From Emiliania huxleyi CCMP1516 (taxonomy: Eukaryota; Haptophyta; Isochrysidales; Noelaerhabdaceae), in assembly GCF_000372725.1 (NCBI RefSeq), contig NW_005199536.1, positions 1-27,500 of the forward strand: a DNA stretch of 27,500 bases. Direction: 5' to 3'. The notes under the pieces were generated by a model. It saw only the letters and a program-made list of their open reading frames with translations. It was not told the origin of the DNA and searched no databases. The stretch's first letter is position 1, and each line of letters begins with the position of its first letter. Below are positions 9,182 through 18,026 of this stretch, one piece after another. The position numbers and the translations under genes are program-made.

Positions 9182-12100
9182 CTACTCTCCACGCGCACCC
9201 AGCTCCAGGCACTCCTCCAGCTGCGACACCTGGTCGAGCAAGCCTGTCCCCACGAGAACTAGGCCTATTGTAGCGGCCGAATCGCGCGCGGTGGCGAAAA
9301 GGTTGGGGCCGGGCTCCGACCCGATCGCCTCGCAGATGCGCTTGAGCCGCAGGGGGAGGGGCGTGGTCGCCGGTGCCGCTGGCGCCACCGGCGTCAGAGC
9401 GCTATTGCGCTCAGGGAGGGGGGAGGCGATCCGAAGGAAAGACCCGCCCCCCTCCGCCGCCTCCCGCGCCGCCGCCTCCCTCTCCTTCACCGCCGCCTCC
9501 TTCGCCGCCCTCCTCACCTCCGCCACCCGGCGCGACTCCACCGCCCTCCTCCTCGCCGCGCCAGCCACCACCGCCGCCGCCACCGCGGCCCTCGCCGCCC
9601 TCCCCGCCGCTCGCCCCTTGGCTGCCGCCACCGCCTCGTCCGCCTCCGCCGCCGCCGCCGCCTCCGCCTCCGCCGCCGCCGCCGCCCTCGCCGCCTCCTC
9701 CGTCGCCAACACCACCGCGGTCGCCACTCTCCGGCTCGGCTGCGCCACCCGCACCGAACCCGCGCTCCCCGCACCCGCCGCACCCGCCGCACCCGCCGCA
9801 CCCGCCGCCGCACCCGCTGTCGCCACCGCTTGGACCTGGCCGTCGGCCGCCGCCGTCGCCCGCGCTCGCGCTTGGGCGCCCGCCGCCACCTCGGCCTCCG
9901 CTTGCGCGATAAGCGCCCGCTGCCTTCTCTCCTCCGTCGCCTGGGCCTCCCGTTCCCTCACGAGCCGCGCCGCTGCCGCCGCCTCGGCGCGCGCCTGCCT
10001 CTCGAGCCTCTCCCGCTTCTCGTCACGTGCGCGCTCGGCCGCCGCCGCCCGCTGCTGTGCGACGAGCTCGGAGAGGGTGAGCGTCCGAGACGCCTCCTCC
10101 GCTGACTCCTCCTCCTCTGACGACGACTCGTCCACAACCTCCGCATTCTCTCGACTGTCTGCCCGCGAGGGCGGTGGCGCCGGCTCCGACGCCTCCGCGG
10201 CGGCGGCGCCCTTCCGCTTCGGCTTCCCAAACCCGTTCCTCTTCTTCTTGTTAGCCTTCTTGGCGGGCGCGGGCGCCGGCGCCTTGCTGGCCTCCTCCGA
10301 GTCAATCAGCTCCGCGGCGAGCCTCTGCCTCCGCTCCGCCTGCGCGCGGCACGGATGAATGGGGGAGGAGTTGTGTGTGCACTAGCCGACCGGTGCCGAC
10401 GGTGCCGGTCGGTGGTGTCTGCGCGCCTCTGCAATGTCCTCCGCCGCTGCACGCAGCGCCTCCTCCGCCTCGGCGCACCGCTCCTTCTCCTTGGTGCGCG
10501 CGCTCAGCTTGGCCAACGCGCGGCGGCGCCTCTCCTCGCGGCGGGAGAGCGGCGCGCTCGCCGGCGCGTCACCCGCGTCCAGCAACGCCTCCTCAACTGT
10601 GCGAGGCCGGGCCGGCTCCGTCGGCGGATGCTCTGGCGACCGTGGAGGCGAGGAACCGGCAGCCGTCGGCGGCTCAGTCGGCGGCTCCTCCTCCTCTGCG
10701 CCTACAGAGCCGGAGCCGCCATCGCTGACCTTCGTTCGGGGTACGCATGCCCGCCGACCACGCCCTCGCCATGGTAGAAATCGATCACGTCGCCATCCTC
10801 CATGTCCACCTGAATAGGGTCCGGCGGGTCATCGCGTGTGGTCCAGCGCCGCAGGCGGAAAGAGGCCAAGGGCGGGGCGCCGCACCTCGGCCGGCGTTTG
10901 GTCGCTGCGGAGGCGCTCGCCATCGAAGACGAAGCGGACCTCGTCCTCGGCCTTGCCTTGGCGCTCGCAGAAGGCGCGCATGAGCTTAGACAGCGGCGTC
11001 GTCTTCTTGCACTGCCGAGCGAGGCGCGGGCATCGGCTCGGGCCAAAGAGACGGTGCAGCCGCCGCAGAGGCAGGTGCCGCCGCGGCAGCAGAGGGAGAG
11101 AGGGGCGGCGGCACTGGGAGCATGCGGGGGGGCGAGGCGGCGCACGCGCCTTGAAGAAGACTTCTGCGCCGTCCTCCCACGCCCCCTCCCCGTTGCCGAC
11201 GCCGGTGGTGGAGTGTGCGTCGCCCAGCGCGCGGTTCGCATCCGCCGTCCCGCCGTGCGTCGACGGCTCGCCAATGCGCTGCCACCCCGCTGCAGCATCC
11301 GGAGGGAGGTAGCGCCTGCGCTCGATCACCTTGAGGTTGATCGAGAGATCTACCTTCGTGTTGATCACGTCGCCATCCGCCAAGTCCGCCTGTGACGGGA
11401 GGGGCGGGCCGTCGAGGAGAGGCGGCGCGGCGCAGGGGCGTAGCGGCGCCAGCACAGGGGCGCCAGGGTACAGGGGAGCGCAGGCACTGAGACTGCGCAG
11501 GCACTGAGACTGCGGCGGCGGGCGGCTCGCCTCCTCTGGCGTCTGGTCGCGCTGGAGCGGCGTGCCGTTGAAGAGGAAGCGGACGTCGTCCATGGGCTGG
11601 CAATGGCGCGCGCAAAAGGCGCTGAACACCTTGGACAGCGGCGTCGTCCTTTTGCACTGCGGAGGCGCAGAGCGGTTGGCTCAGTCGGAGAACAGTGCAG
11701 CCGAGGCGCGGCGGACGGGAGGGGCGCGGCGGTGGTGCGGGAGGGGAAGGAGCGCGCGAAAGGGTGCGAGGGGCGAGGGACGGCGAGCGGCGAGGGGCGA
11801 GGGGGGTGGCGAGGGGCGAGGGGGTGGTGAGGGGTGAGTGGTGCCTTGTAGAAGATTTCGTTGCCCGCCTCTGTGACCAGCTTGAGGGTGATCTTCGGGA
11901 CATCAGCGCGTGCCGCCGGCGCGGGTGCGGCGGGCGCGGCGGGCGCGGCGGGCGCGGCGGGCGCGGCGGGCGCGGCGGGCGCGGCGGGCGCGGCCGAGCC
12001 TGCCACTGATGATGGTGAGGCGCCCGGTGCGGCATCCTGCACGAGTGCCGGAAGTGGCAACATGACGCCCTGCAGCATCTCCGAAAGTGGCATGCCCGAC

Positions 12101-13284
12101 ATCGAGAGGTATGTATCGCACATCTCGTCGCTGTTGAAGGAAGCCTTCACTTTCGAGATCAGACTCTCCGCGGCATCATACAACGTTGCGATACGCCCCG
12201 GCTCGATGCCGCGGCATCTATGAACGGCGGCGATTGCATTCGCTACTGCCTGCGGATCGGGCCCGTCTTTCGCACGGCCCCGTGCCATTAGGGCCGCCAC
12301 CAGCGCGTTGACCGCCGCAAGACGCGTTGGGTACTCCGCGTCCTCCTCCTCCCCCGCTGCCGCTATCTGCGCCTCGGCCAGCGCCATCCTGGCCACCATC
12401 CACCTTTGGGTTCCTTCCATGAGCCCATCGGGGAGGCTTTCCCCGAACGCCTCCCGATACAAGTCCGCCGCAAGCTGCCGCGGAGGCAGTCGAAGATTGA
12501 GTTGTGAAACACGCTCCTCCGGGTCCGCCGCACCCTCGGCAGCATCGCCGTTGCCGACGCCGGCGGTGGAGTGTGCGTCGCCCAGCGCGCGGTTCGCATC
12601 CGCCGTCCCGCCGTGCGTCGACGGCTCGCCAATCCGCGCGGCGCAGCGGGGAGCTGCAGCAGCAGCAGCATCCGGAGGGAGGTAGGGCCGCAGCTTGAAG
12701 ATCCGCGCGCGCATGTCCTTGGTGGACGTGTCGTCCACGCCGTATTGCGGCGCGGACGCCTCGCTCTGCAGGCGAACCGTGACGCGGCCCTCGCTGTAGT
12801 CGCCGATGACCCGCGCGATCCGGCCGTTTAGCTCGGCTCGATCGAATCCGTCGAGAAGGACGAGTCCGTCGCGCAGTCGGCAGTCGGCAGGGAGGTGGGT
12901 GTCCGCGCTCGCTCGGCCGCCGATGACATGGATGATCTGAGCCAGCATAATCTCGGTGGGGTCCCGCGCGCCTTCCATCGCATTTCGCCAGGCGCTCAGC
13001 AGCGCCGGCAGCGCTCGTTGGAGGGCGGCATGCGTGTCGAAGAGGTCGACGCTGTACGCAAAGTACGCCGTGAGAGCATCGTAGGCCGCTGCGATCGCGC
13101 CCACTGAGACGTGCTTCTGCAGCTCGTTGCAGAGTTTGTGCCACGACGGCTCGATGCCGTTTACGATGGCCTCAGCGACGTATGTGTGGATTGTGTCCTT
13201 GCAGCCAGCCTCAACCAGCGCTGGCTCCAGATCCTGCACCGCAGCGGGACTCGCCGGGTAAGGGAAGAGGGAGAGCCTGACCAT
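9182..13284 (-). CDS. Large protein with SH3-like segment, two tandem SUMO-like domains and a charged coiled coil
   Basis: Seven exons (13284-11845, 11656-11531, 11389-11150, 11011-10886, 10809-10770, 10701-10427, 10339-9182) give 1134 residues. Residues 1-150 are helical. An SH3-like stretch follows (LVLLDGFDRAELNGRIARVI, ending KLRPYLPPD). A Pro-Ala linker leads to SUMO-like domain 1: VPKITLKLVTEAGNEIFYK, then CKRTTPLSKVFSAFCARH, DDVRFLFNGTPLQRDQTPEE and ADLADGDVI. Domain 2 repeats the plan: AEVFFK, CKKTTPLSKLMRAFCERQGK, VRFVFDGERLRSDQTPAE, VDMEDGDVIDFYHG. The rest is acidic or Lys/Arg-rich coiled coil, with a basic KKANKKKRNGFGKPKRKG patch. Two SUMO-like domains recall the Rad60/Esc2/NIP45 family, but those are C-terminal there. 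Five of the six introns are GC-AG. The exon 5/6 junction is the least certain: without it the protein ends at 10702 after a Gly-Gly. Confidence 0.75.
10340..10426 (-). other. Intron 6 of the SUMO-like gene (GC-AG)
   Basis: 87 nt, donor GCAGAG/GCGCGC, acceptor GCGCAG/GCGGAG, phase 0. It contains an in-frame stop, and both flanking exons are Ala/Arg/Glu-rich coiled coil. Confidence 0.7.
10702..10769 (-). other. Putative intron 5 of the SUMO-like gene (GC-AG); retention gives a Gly-Gly terminus
   Basis: 68 nt, donor CATG/GCGAGG, acceptor CTGTAG/GCGCAG, phase 1. Splicing joins DVIDFYHG to AEEEEPPTEPP and enters a long downstream frame that has no ATG of its own. If it is retained, translation instead continues EGVVGGHAYPE and stops at the TAG that otherwise serves as the acceptor. 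Confidence 0.55.
10810..10885 (-). other. Intron 4 of the SUMO-like gene (GT-AG)
   Basis: 76 nt, donor GAG/GTGCGG, acceptor ATTCAG/GTGGAC, phase 0, equivalent to intron 2 but with a GT donor. Confidence 0.85.
11012..11149 (-). other. Intron 3 of the SUMO-like gene (GC-AG)
   Basis: 138 nt, donor AAG/GCGCGTGCG, acceptor CGGCAG/TGCAAGAAG, phase 0, in the position equivalent to intron 1. Confidence 0.82.
11190..11275. repeat. 86-bp near-identical coding repeat, copy 1 of 2
   Basis: Matches 12548-12633 with one visible mismatch in 86 bp. Both copies lie in exons of the same gene and encode IGEPSTHGGTADANRALGDA followed by HST(T/A)GVGNG. The flanking YLPPDAAA segment is also repeated. Confidence 0.9.
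11390..11530 (-). other. Intron 2 of the SUMO-like gene (GC-AG)
   Basis: 141 nt, donor GAG/GCGAGCC, acceptor TCACAG/GCGGAC, phase 0. It separates DQTPEE from ADLADGDVI, matching intron 4 of the second domain. Confidence 0.82.
11657..11844 (-). other. Intron 1 of the SUMO-like gene (GC-AG)
   Basis: 188 nt, donor AAG/GCACCACTC, acceptor CCGCAG/TGCAAAAGG, phase 0. It splits SUMO-like domain 1 after FYK, the same place where intron 3 splits domain 2 after FFK. Confidence 0.82.
12548..12633. repeat. 86-bp near-identical coding repeat, copy 2 of 2
   Basis: Same orientation as copy 1, 1358 bp away, in exon 1. The near identity contrasts with the clear divergence of the two SUMO-like exons (11656-11531 and 11011-10886). 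Confidence 0.9.
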
Positions 13285-14216
13285 GCTTGGCTGCCCGAGG
13301 TTGGGAGGAAAAGAATGTCGTGGCCGGTTTTTTAGGTATGTTGTTCGCAAATCGAGACACAGAGCTCACACAGTGTCGTTGCGTGTATGTCGTTGCCTGT
13401 GGTGTCGGAGAGCTCTCGAGGTCTCGACGGGCAGCCTGACCCCTCCCCACCGATGTGTATTTTTTCTCTGCCCGATTGCGCGGTGCCTGCAAAAAAGAAT
13501 CTGTGCGCTGTTAGCTAGTGAGCTCATACGCCGCCAAGTGCAAAGAAAACGCTGGCGTTCGGTGTAGACGACGGATAGAGGTACAGCAGCTAAATCTCGA
13601 CCCTCTCGCCTCCGATGTCTCATAGTACATAGACTCAGGCGAGCGTCGACGTACACTCTGAATTTCTCTCGATGTCTCGAGACACAGCTCGCACGACGCC
13701 TCGCAATATCGTCCAATCCGCAAGCTCGGCTTGGGACATTCGACAGCGAGTCCCACAAGGCGCCACTCACAAGGCGCCACTCACTCACGCCCCCGCTGGG
13801 TAAGCACCTGCGGCGCGTCTGGTCTGCTCACAAGCTGCAGCAATTTTTTCTTTGTTTTCTACCCAGAGGGGTGGTTGAGGGGTTGAGGGTTGAGGCCCCC
13901 CCTCAACCATCTGGTTGACGGTTGAGACCCCCCCCTCAACCCTTTAGTTGGGGGTTGAGGCCTCCGGGGCCTATTCACAGGCTCGAGCGTGATCACAAGA
14001 TAAACTGCGAAGAGCCTGCCGCCAAAAAATCGCTCTGCGTAGATTGTTTTTACCCTGAATATTTATCAAAGAGCCCGGGGTGGATGTTAGCTCGGGCAAA
14101 TTCCACGCCAGGTTTCTCTTTGAAAAAAACAAAAGCGGCATCGCGGCTGCATCATCGCAAATGGCCTGTCTGCTCGTCGACGGCACGACCCAACCTCGCA
14201 CGCGACGCACGCCAGC
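13285..14216. other. Divergent intergenic region between the SUMO-like gene (-) and the ferredoxin gene (+)
   Basis: About 930 bp with no supported gene, presumably holding both promoters. It includes a short tandem duplication (CAAGGCGCCACTCA twice, 13757-13784), two related TCGAGACACAG motifs (about 13353 and 13677) and the GGTTGAGG inverted-repeat cluster at 13869-13962. Confidence 0.55.
13869..13962. repeat. GGTTGAGG/CCTCAACC inverted-repeat cluster
   Basis: Several GGTTGAGG or GGGTTGAGG units alternate with their complement CCCCTCAACC, so the segment can fold into more than one hairpin. It lies between two divergently transcribed genes. Confidence 0.8.
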
Positions 14217-16016
14217 ATGCTGCTGCTACTGCCTCCGCTCGGTGGCCATGCAGCGTATTTGGCATGGCCTGGCGGTCCGAGGCTAGCCGCGAGCAGCAGC
14301 AGCAGCAGCAGCAGCAGCAGAGCTGCTGTCATGATAGCAGTGTCCAAGCAGCAGGCCGACGCGGAATCTGACGCGAGGCTGATGGCGGCGCTCTTTGGCG
14401 GCGGCGGCGGCGGCGAGGGTGGCGGCGAGGGTGGCGGCGGCGACGCGTCCGGTCTCTCGCCGGAGAGCATGATGGATGCTCTGTATGAGGAGGATGAGGC
14501 GATCGTCGAGAAAAGCAAGCTCATCCCCTCCCACAAGCAGCTTGACCTAAACGAGGACGGCGAGCCGCTCATGCTGCGATTCGCCTACGTGGACGAGATT
14601 GCGTGCATCGGCTGCACCTTCTGCGCCGACGTCGCTCGGGGCACCTTTTACATGGACGAGCAGGCCGGCAGGGCCCGGGTCTTCAACCAGGGCGGCGACG
14701 AGCCCGACGTGATCCAGGAGGCGATTGATACATGCCCGGTGAACTGCATCACGTACGTCGACCTGGAGGACTTGCAGATCCTCGAGTCGGAGCGTGAGGG
14801 CCAGGTCATAAACCCGGCCTCGATCGGCATCCCCGCGACGTGGTCCGTCTCGATGAATGCCATCCCGCCCACCAAGGCCAAGGCCTTCAACATGGCCGGC
14901 TCGCTGGCGTGCTGCAACAACTGCCCCGGCAAAGGGTGCGAGGAGTGCCCGATGTACGGCGTCGGCCGCAATCCCGTCTACCTCGCCCGGCTCGAGGAGC
15001 GCGCCGCGAAAAAGGAGGCGAGCGGAGAGGCGGCGAGGGAGCGCGAGGAGGCGGCCGCCGCCGCCAACGTCGGCAAGCTCTTCGCGGCGCCCGAGGAGGA
15101 GCTTGAGGAGGAGGAGGAGTTGAGCGGCGTGGTGGTTCCGACCGGCGGCGCTCCCGGCCTGGACGGCTCGACCCTGAACGCGCTGTTTGGGCAGGCGGCG
15201 TCCTTCCGCTCCCCCCCCTCTGTCTCTGCGCTCTTCACTGTCTCAGTGAGCGTGAGCTCCCGTCCCTAGTCCCTGAAAGATTCAAGCCACGTCCCCTGTC
15301 GCTAGTCGCTTGGGCGTGGATAGGGGTCAGATCCTGGAGTTAAGGTTGCCTACTACTGCTAGGTGGCTGGCTTTGAGGACGAGGAGTTGGAGGACGGGCC
15401 TCGGGCGAGCGGCGCTCGGGCGGGCGGGGATGGTGCGGCCGCGGCGGTAGAGACGAGGGAAGAGGCGGCGCGGAGAGAGGGCGTGGCGGCGCGGAGAGAG
15501 GACGCGGCGGCGGCGGCCCGCGCGCAGGAGGAGGCGCGCGCGGCGGTGGAGGCGCGCGCGGCGGAGGAGGCGGCGGACGAGGCAGCGAAGGCGGAGGAGC
15601 GCTTGGCGGCGCAGGAGCGCTTGGCGGCAGAGGCGGAGGCGAAAGCCGAGGAGCTGCGTCTGGCTGCGGCGGCGGCGGCGAGGGCGGAGGCTGAGCGCTT
15701 GGCGGCGGAGGCGAGGATCGCGGCGGAGGAGGCGGCCGCGGCGGAGGCGGCGAGGATAGAGGCGGAGGCGCAGGCGAAGAGGGATGCGATCGCGCTGGCG
15801 AGACAGACGACGAAAGACGCGCTCACGCGTTCGATCCGATTGTCTGGGCCGAAGCGCAAGAAGCTGCTCCGCGACCTGCAGGTGCAGTGGCACCCGGACA
15901 AGCAGCTGGACAGCGGCGAGGCCACACGTGAGCTCGCGAGTGAGCTGTCGCAGCTCATCAACGAGGCGATGGCCAAGGCCAAGGCGAACGCGAAGGCGAG
16001 AGGAGAGGAGTGGTAG
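14217..16016 (+). CDS. Plastid-type ferredoxin fused to a C-terminal J-like (HPD) domain
   Basis: Exon 1 (14217-15194) and exon 2 (15363-16016) give 543 residues with a GC-AG intron in phase 0. Exon 2 has no ATG and starts exactly at an AG acceptor, so it must be spliced from upstream. The leader MLLLLPPLGGHAAYLAW then a Ser run fits an ER signal plus plastid transit peptide. The ferredoxin part has C130-IG-C133-TF-C136 and DTC173PVNC177, the bacterial-type cluster motif found in plant and algal DnaJ-ferredoxin proteins such as Arabidopsis DJC76/77/82. A second cysteine group follows, ACCNNCPGKGCEECPMYGVG. Exon 2 is a long Ala/Glu/Arg coiled coil ending in KKLLRDLQVQWHPDKQ (HPD at about 503-505) and a last helix, a J-domain-like hairpin lacking an obvious helix I. 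A GT donor at 15246 is an alternative to the GC donor at 15195. Confidence 0.8.
15195..15362 (+). other. Intron of the ferredoxin-J gene (GC-AG, alternative GT donor)
   Basis: 168 nt, donor GGGCAG/GCGGCG, acceptor TGCTAG/GTGGCT, phase 0. An alternative donor TCA/GTGAGC at 15246 is also phase 0 and would add 17 codons. The in-frame stop at 15267-15269 lies within the intron in either model. Confidence 0.75.
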
Positions 16017-16313
16017 CGCGGTAGGATGGCAGTCTCTCTCCCGACGGGGACGGAGGTGCTCTGTGTGACGCACTTACTTGCCCATGGCCATGCAACCATG
16101 CCGGTCCGACTCAGAGAGCACATTCTGTCGGCTCAGAGACAATCGTACAAGTTATCGCTGAGGGTTTGGTTCGTTATAGCTAGGGTTTGGTTCGTGAGCT
16201 AGCTAGCTGGTGTGCAGGCAGCTTCGGGCGGGAGTTTCGAAAAAGAAAAAGAAGCGAATCATCGCGGCACGCTCCATCGGCCTTGTGAGCGGCTAGGAGT
16301 CCTACTTAGCCAC
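16017..16313. other. Intergenic region before the Pro/Cys-rich protein gene
   Basis: No gene. The sequence AGGGTTTGGTTCGT occurs twice in tandem (about 16161 and 16182), followed by a GAGCTAGCTAGCT palindrome near 16196, probably in the promoter or 5' UTR of the downstream gene. Confidence 0.45.
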
Positions 16314-17329
16314 ATGCTGGTCGAGTCCTGCCGAAGCCTCGTCCTATTCCTCGCGTCTCTCGCGGTGCTGCCCTCTCGCGCCATGCCTGCTGATCTCCTC
16401 GGCGATGCTGATCTCCTCGGCGACATCGGGTCTGGCATTGATCTGGCAGCGATGGCGGCGTTCGAGTGCTCGTGCGATTGGACAGAGCGGTTTTATTCCT
16501 GCTGGATTGACGACGGCACCGAGTGCTTCAACTACTGCTGTGCGCCGTCTCCTTCTCCTTCTGCGCCTCCGACACCTCCAAGCTACCCGCCTCCGCTTGC
16601 CCCTCCATCCGCCCCGCCGCTGCCCACGTGTGAGAGATGCGACGCGGGGACCGAGTGTGGCTACTGCCTCATGCTCACCAGCCGCTGCTACATCTCCGAG
16701 GCCTGGACGTGGCGCGATACGTGCAGCAACGTGACCGCGGCGGGAGAGCTCTGCTACGGCGATGGCAGCTGCGGCACCGACAGCGATGTGAACACTTGCC
16801 TCTTGGCCCCGCTCGGAGTCGTCGCGACGTACACGCGGGTCGATTGCACGTGGGCTCCGCCGTCGCCTCCGTCGCCGTCCCTCCCGCCGCGTCCGCCAGC
16901 GGGGCCGGGGGAGTCGGCCTATCTCCCGGCGCCGCCATCGCCCGCCACGCCCTCCAACGGAGTCCTGGGTCAGGGGGCGGCGGATGACGGAGACAGCGGC
17001 TTCTTCGGCCCGATCTCGCTCGCGTGGTCCATCGTCATCTTGGTGTGGGCGGTCCTCACGCCCGTGCTCCTCTGTATCCTGTGCTACTACGCACGGCAGG
17101 GGTGGTGGTGCTTCGCAGGTCTCAGCTCTCAGCCTCAGCCTCAACCCCACCCCGCCCCCATCCTCACCCGTCACCCCTCACCCTCATCCTCACCCCTCAA
17201 CCTCCAACCTCTGCAGGCCGTGCGGCCACTGAGCCGCCGCCAAGCACTAACCTCGGCTTTGGAGGCACCCTCGTGATCGAGGATGGGCCGGCGCCCGGAG
17301 GAAAGATGCCGATGCGCACATCGGCGTGA
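16314..17329 (+). CDS. Secreted/membrane-anchored Cys-rich protein with Pro-rich linkers
   Basis: Exons 16314-17118 and 17217-17329 (GT-AG, phase 1) give 305 residues. The N-terminus is a signal peptide (SCRSLVLFLASLAVLPSRA, about 5-23). Two Cys-rich modules follow: ECSCDWTERFYSCWIDDG with CFNYCC (about 51-75), and CERCDAGTECGYCLMLTSRC onward (about 105-185). They are separated by Pro/Ser-rich linkers of hydroxyproline-glycoprotein type (PSPSAPPTPPSYPPP). A transmembrane helix (SLAWSIVILVWAVLTPVLLC, about 238-258) precedes a short cytoplasmic tail ending PMRTSA. The layout is like algal pherophorin or extensin-like cell-surface proteins, but the Cys modules were not recognised. The ATG at 16314 is chosen because it starts the signal peptide. 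Confidence 0.75.
17119..17216 (+). other. Intron of the Pro/Cys-rich gene (GT-AG)
   Basis: 98 nt, donor TTCGCAG/GTCTCA, acceptor CTCTGCAG/GCCGTG. It is filled with CTCACCC-type pyrimidine repeats and has no stop in the incoming frame, so retention would give a different Pro-rich tail ending at 17276. Confidence 0.8.
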
Positions 17330-18026
17330 GCAAGCGTTCGGTGCAGCGAACAGCGCTATATCGCGGCAAGAGCCGTAAGTCCATAGGAGCGAGAGGAGAG
17401 AGGGGGTGTGCCTCCGCCGTGTACAGACAAATCGGGAGAGGGAGGTCTGAGCTGTACCCTAGACCTCTGTGTACTTGTGCCTCCTATATACCTCTTTGTG
17501 GAGAGCTCTGTGACACAGTGACAGTCTCTCATGCCCGCGGCTACAAATATCGTCCGTTACCCGCGCGTGGAGCGTGGTCTCGAGGGCGTGGTGGCAGCCA
17601 GCTGGGCTGCCACACATCCCGAGTGTCGTACCCGACCCTAGTGCCTAGAGGTAGAGACGGCCTCTTGATGATGATGTACTTGAACTCGCGCAACGTGTGT
17701 GTGCCTCCTTGTACCTTTTTAACACTTTTCGGAGAGCTGCCTCTGAGCTCTGTGCACTGTGGCGGCCATGACTGTGGCAAAGTACCCGCTCGAGACGCAG
17801 GCTCTATGTTGCAAACCTCCGCTTTCGCCTCTGGCTCTGCCGTGGGCGTGGCCCGTGCCGCGTGTGCGCCCGAGACGTATGTGTGTGTGTGTGTACCAGT
17901 ACGTGTGCAGTAAAAATCTCGAGTCTCTCTACTCTCTTCTGTCTCTCGAGTCTCGTGTCCATCCCTCTCTCCAAACGCGATCTGTTTTATTTATTATTTT
18001 ATTCGTCTGTCCCCATCCTCTGCCTC
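17330..18026. other. Convergent intergenic region, no gene recognised
   Basis: Between the plus-strand Pro/Cys-rich gene and the 3' end of the mTERF gene. Two imperfect copies of a block (CCTCCTATATACCTCTTTGTGG and CCTCCTTGTACC...CGGAGAGCTCTG-like sequence, about 17479-17525 and 17704-17760) share the ordered words TGTGCCTCCT, TACCT, GGAGAGCT and CTCTGTG. A (GT)n run lies near 17879. The open plus-strand frame here has no domain and atypical composition. Confidence 0.45.

Noticed and set aside
9084..10358. Long plus-strand Ala/Ser-rich and Pro-rich frames
   Set aside because: Shadows of the coiled-coil exon on the minus strand, which has a natural Glu/Arg/Ala heptad composition and consistent splice sites.
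15327..16123. Minus-strand Arg/Leu-rich and Ala/Ser-rich frames
   Set aside because: Antisense of the Ala/Glu/Arg coiled coil and HPD exon on the plus strand.
17326..17913. 195-codon plus-strand frame
   Set aside because: No ATG context, domain or splice support; composition is mixed and the region contains imperfect repeats.
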